Shown here piece after piece: positions 61,501 through 64,000 of a DNA stretch of 64,000 nucleotides (the stretch's first letter is position 1; every line of letters starts with the position of its first letter). Source of the DNA: CALARM01 sp036746235. GTDB taxonomy: Bacteria > Vulcanimicrobiota > SpSt-956 > JAKJGF01. The translations under genes and the position numbers were made by a program. The stretch is from assembly GCA_036746235.1 (NCBI GenBank), contig DAIOEN010000009.1:1-64000 (forward strand), given 5' to 3'. The notes beneath the pieces are model-generated. The model saw nothing but the letters and a program-made list of their open reading frames with translations, was not told the DNA's origin and made no database searches.

Positions 61501-63922
61501 AGGTACTGTCAACCTGTCTCATTTTAATATGGCAAGGGAACATTCTTCCATACAGGCAAAAGGTTCTTATAATATAAAAAGTAAGGAATTAAGTTTTAAT
61601 TTTGTAAGTCAGAAATTTTATTTTAAAGATTTTCAGGAATTGTTTAATAAATATTCCCTGAAAGGACAGGGACAGATCAGAGGCTCCTTGCTCGGAACAA
61701 AGGATAACCTTGCAGGGTGGGTGGACTTTAAATTGTTAAAACCGGAATTCAACGGACATATGGTAGACTGGGCTTCGGGAATAGTGAATTTTCAGGGGAA
61801 AGAACTTATATTGAGAAGCCTTTTTATAAAAAAGAATAATGATGTTTATGGAGGGGGAGGAAATATAAATTTACTGGCAGATCCTGAATTATTCCTGGTT
61901 TTTCATGCACAGGATGTTGAAATTTCTGACCTCCTCAAGGTTGCTATGATAAAATCTCTCCCTCCTTTAAAGGGAAAACTATCCTTTCAGACCTATCTTC
62001 GGGGAACAATAAGTAAACCCATTGTTTCCAGTACCATGAAAATAGAAAATATGAATATAAATTCTTTTCCTGTTGAAAGGATAAGTGCAGAATTTCATCT
62101 CACCCAGAAAGAAATAAATATAGGCCATCTTGAAGTGAGATCGGGAAAAATGTTTCTGACAGGCTATGGACATATGAGCAGTGGTAAGGATACCTATTTG
62201 ACTATGGAAGGTAAGAATATTCCCCTTGATTTAGTGGAAAAAGCCTGTATGTCAGGTAATAAATTCAATCTGGAAGGCAGGATGGATTTGAATTTAAATG
62301 CATCGGGACCTACCGATAAATTGAATTTAATAGGTTCTTTTCAGGTAATAGACGGTATGATAAACAATTATAAAATATCCAGAATAAGAAGTCTTCTGTC
62401 ATATGACGGAAGTATATTGAATTTAAAAGACCTTCGATTTGTGGAAAGGGATTTTAATCTCATAGCCAGCGGAACTGTACCTGTTACATTGAAAAGAGAT
62501 AAGCTGTGGGGATTGGACTTTCCGTCTCCTATGAATATAGTTGTAACGACATCAGCCAATGATCTTAGTATTTTAAATGTTTTTAACCCTGATTTTGAAG
62601 GAACAAAGGGAGATATAAAAAGCAAACTTAATATAGGAGGAACTCCTCTCAATCCTGAACTGAACGGAGAAGTTTCAGTGGAAAACGGCACGATAACTCA
62701 CAGGATGTTCAGAGAACCTTTAGAAGAATTCAAGATGTCTCTCTTTGTAAACAATAAAAATATCATTCTGGATAAATTGAAAGGCACGATTGGTAAAGGC
62801 TCCATCAATGGTTCCGGTTCTGTAAGCCTTGACCATTTTATGCCTGGCGAGATTAATATTAATATGGAAGCAAATAAGATACTTCTGGATTTACCCGATT
62901 ATTTTAAATCTGAAATAACCTTTAATTCTTTGATAAAAGGTACCTTAAGTAAACCTGTGATTACCGGAGATATAATGCTTGATGATTATAATGCCCGTCT
63001 TTACAGCGGGATTCTTTCTTTTTCCTTTGATAAGAAATCAGGAAATATAGAAGATATGTTTTCTCTGATTAATTCTGATGTTAAAGTGGATAATGAACAG
63101 GGACCTCTCTTCAGTAATATGGGTAATGTAACACTTGATCTTAATATGAAAATAGGCAGTGATTACTGGATTGACAGTCAGATGTTTCGTATAAGACCCA
63201 GGGGAGAAGTCCGAATAGGTGGAAATTTATCCTATCCCGTTCTCTCAGGTATTATCGATGTGCCTCAGGGAAGTATTAACCTTATAGGAACAAGTTTTGA
63301 TATAAGAGATTCTCAGTTGACTTTTATGCAGGACAACGGATTTATACCGGTTTTATCTGTAAGAGCCAGTACTTTTTTTCAGGGTAAAGAAATTTTCGTA
63401 GATGTCCTGGGGCCGGCAAACAAACTGAGCACGAATTTTACATCAAATCCTCCCATGCCCAGCAATGATTTACTGCGTATGTTAAATCCTGAGATTGGAT
63501 ACCAGAGTAATATTGATAATACGAATATTTTTCAGAATACAGTTCTTAATCTTACAAGCAACACTTTTTCCGGCTATGTTTTCAATCCTATTGAAGAAAC
63601 ACTGAGCAAGGGTCTGGGGCTAGATATTTTCTCCATAAATCTTTCTCAGAACGGCAATGTCGGTATTGAAATAGGAAAACAGCTTAATGACTGGCTGAGT
63701 ATGTCTTACCGTATTTATAATAGAGATGAACTTAATCAACTGAACAGCAGTACCTATATAGTTGAAAGGGCAGTCCTTAATCTTCAGTTTAAATTAAAAC
63801 AGAGTAAATTTGATCCCCAGATTAATTCTCCTTTAGATCCTACATTTAATTCCACTTTTAATATAGGCACAAATACGACAGGAGATTTAAATACAAAATT
63901 CCTGTTTGATTACAGATTTTAG
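58568..63922 (+). CDS. TamB-like translocation and assembly module protein
   Basis: A 1784-residue protein of the AsmA/TamB superfamily, thought to form a beta-groove bridge between inner and outer membrane for lipid transfer or outer-membrane protein assembly. N-terminal membrane helix (KKIFLSILLFIILLSCLFIY); AsmA-like start (VETVAFNLSHVTLKNIALIS); many repeats of the form KGTLKIDVSARGPLETPLIA / GNIEIPD. The C-terminal DUF490-type domain includes YPVLSGIIDVPQGSINLIGT, RASTFFQGKEIFVDVLGPAN and PPMPSNDLLRML. It ends LFDYRF with C-terminal Phe, like outer-membrane-associated proteins. No TamA/Omp85 gene is in the window. Indicates a diderm envelope. Confidence 0.92.
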   Translation: MKRKKIFLSILLFIILLSCLFIYISAKNYSWDKVIGKEVQKKINGTFSVETVAFNLSHVTLKNIALISLKGEKVITADTVIVEYHLKNYLKNSEPLECISHVSVINPVINVTCSSEGKWNFQELFKAGKKQVIPFNGTIEVIKGKLILLSNKKELPLNLSMTDLNGKADLWANPSFNFSITGREGPSCLSLKGEGDYIKSRFFATAELSDIDMSKWGKLVHIKHLDLTGGKINTTLSLSLFPKKNGDLFLNMEGDGNIREGSADCFEGKVQVNNIKGNMKFEGDSLTLSGIQGTREKSFVNISGKISFLQKDPFVELSISCPDFQADPVIDKFFPEVEKYKIRGTVSIKTFITGPAHKAIFLSTITSQSIRIKGKICKNLYARGSFREKKLHIQEVTCLFGGGEVFIKGFALVPEKPKEPDMDISLEAKDINPECMSLFIPELEKFKLNGSVNSKIFILGHKDNPIVSADITSSKGLNVMGLNFQGLETSFTYFNKTLSISNLAGYTSSGSVELVGHIINVKKPVFNLCADGNNFRLDDLQGMFPELASSGFSGMSDFSIEICGSENDVMARGIFSDASLTVRGQNIDHGRCNFEFADKFLLVSDLYALWNGNPITGRGIISADSEKTIDLFLNSPQIKAETISSLYPPLSKYKIKGTLKIDVSARGPLETPLIAGNIEIPDMDIDTYKLKDFKACGYFKNSDLSIPFIKGNLLNISVKKSVLPFEGKLSLSGISGNMSGTVHILSPGGLWHGVNLGKVETSGYISKNKIFVNYLNVVEGQGKGKLAGIGYISKDDINFMCWGRNMDLHILDNIKEIPETLQGSLSFTSLVKGSIVNPEISGNLLVKKGRYGNIKFSLNSDFTLLEKKLLLNNLCLLRKNGMYNMTGEIELKDRYKFILETEMEGAKISQWKEFASVLKTFAIDGDVRANMSLRGNFEDLKDSNFADKLDVSGKVAIFNGTVRGIKIDVLDTDFSLEEGTVNLSHFNMAREHSSIQAKGSYNIKSKELSFNFVSQKFYFKDFQELFNKYSLKGQGQIRGSLLGTKDNLAGWVDFKLLKPEFNGHMVDWASGIVNFQGKELILRSLFIKKNNDVYGGGGNINLLADPELFLVFHAQDVEISDLLKVAMIKSLPPLKGKLSFQTYLRGTISKPIVSSTMKIENMNINSFPVERISAEFHLTQKEINIGHLEVRSGKMFLTGYGHMSSGKDTYLTMEGKNIPLDLVEKACMSGNKFNLEGRMDLNLNASGPTDKLNLIGSFQVIDGMINNYKISRIRSLLSYDGSILNLKDLRFVERDFNLIASGTVPVTLKRDKLWGLDFPSPMNIVVTTSANDLSILNVFNPDFEGTKGDIKSKLNIGGTPLNPELNGEVSVENGTITHRMFREPLEEFKMSLFVNNKNIILDKLKGTIGKGSINGSGSVSLDHFMPGEININMEANKILLDLPDYFKSEITFNSLIKGTLSKPVITGDIMLDDYNARLYSGILSFSFDKKSGNIEDMFSLINSDVKVDNEQGPLFSNMGNVTLDLNMKIGSDYWIDSQMFRIRPRGEVRIGGNLSYPVLSGIIDVPQGSINLIGTSFDIRDSQLTFMQDNGFIPVLSVRASTFFQGKEIFVDVLGPANKLSTNFTSNPPMPSNDLLRMLNPEIGYQSNIDNTNIFQNTVLNLTSNTFSGYVFNPIEETLSKGLGLDIFSINLSQNGNVGIEIGKQLNDWLSMSYRIYNRDELNQLNSSTYIVERAVLNLQFKLKQSKFDPQINSPLDPTFNSTFNIGTNTTGDLNTKFLFDYRF

Positions 63923-63923
63923 A

Positions 63924-64000
63924 CAGTGAGCGGTTATCAGTGACCAGTGAGCAGTAACCAGTGACTAGTGACCAGTGAGCAGTTATCAGTGACCAGTGAG
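63924..64000 (+). repeat. Longest heptamer array, at least 11 units
   Basis: CAGTGAG, CGGTTAT, CAGTGAC, CAGTGAG, CAGTAAC, CAGTGAC, TAGTGAC, CAGTGAG, CAGTTAT, CAGTGAC, CAGTGAG. It starts one base after the TamB TAG stop and continues beyond the window edge. Confidence 0.92.

Overview
The window looks like chromosome of an AT-rich, double-membraned (diderm), probably anaerobic bacterium. The diderm inference rests on a full-length TamB-like protein (58568-63922) and several predicted periplasmic proteins and lipoproteins. The anaerobic inference rests on GlpA, GlpB and GlpC, the menaquinone-linked glycerol-3-phosphate dehydrogenase. Tetratricopeptide proteins, sulfatase-modifying-factor (SUMF1) domains, PD40 propellers and copper-amine-oxidase N-terminal domains are typical of poorly cultured bacterial phyla. 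I cannot name the phylum from sequence alone. I saw no rRNA, tRNA, CRISPR array, phage module or transposase gene.

Layout. 0.2-9.9 kb: creatininase-family amidohydrolase, TPR protein, an ErcA-like alcohol dehydrogenase overlapping a PAS histidine kinase, a TIGR01212 radical SAM protein, an ADP-ribosylglycohydrolase, and glpB-glpC. 9.8-19.3 kb: a large hybrid kinase, three prepilin/PilX-type genes, glpT and a TPR protein. 19.4-28 kb: an orphan peptide-binding lipoprotein, an amino acid permease, two divergent genes of a shared N-terminal family, and a TPR protein. 28-38.8 kb: a YkgJ-TPR protein, a tightly coupled operon (caspase-like/propeller protein, ECF S component, unknown protein), an acidic repeat protein, a long helical repeat protein, a SUMF1 protein and a cyclic 2,3-diphosphoglycerate synthetase homologue. 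39-45.2 kb: a dipeptide/oligopeptide ABC transporter split by a TMEM43-family gene. 45.3-64 kb: zinc-ribbon SUMF1 protein, phospholipase D-like protein, esterase, VapBC-type toxin-antitoxin pair, glpA, a rifampin-phosphotransferase-like protein, a copper-amine-oxidase-domain repeat protein and TamB.

How genes work together. GlpT imports glycerol-3-phosphate and GlpABC oxidises it, although these genes sit at three separate loci. DppB, DppC, DppD and DppF form an importer, and the lipoprotein at 19.4 kb could be its binding protein. ErcA-like dehydrogenase and the overlapping kinase probably form one signalling unit.

Two things stand out. First, intergenic DNA carries about twenty arrays of degenerate 7-bp repeats (core GTNAC or AGTGA). 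In six genes an array supplies the stop codon, and in one it supplies the start codon. Some arrays run into a second, roughly 45-bp repeat, and three further repeat families are present. Second, four otherwise unrelated proteins (23670, 25032, 33559, 46803) share a short polar N-terminus. In three of them it ends in a D-x-V-x-I/L-x-G-like motif, a weaker form being present in the fourth. All four have TGTTAACA or TGTTACCA sites upstream. This looks like an undescribed regulon with a common export or targeting tag. A third candidate is the caspase-fold protein that has lost both catalytic residues and is translationally coupled to an ECF transporter S component.
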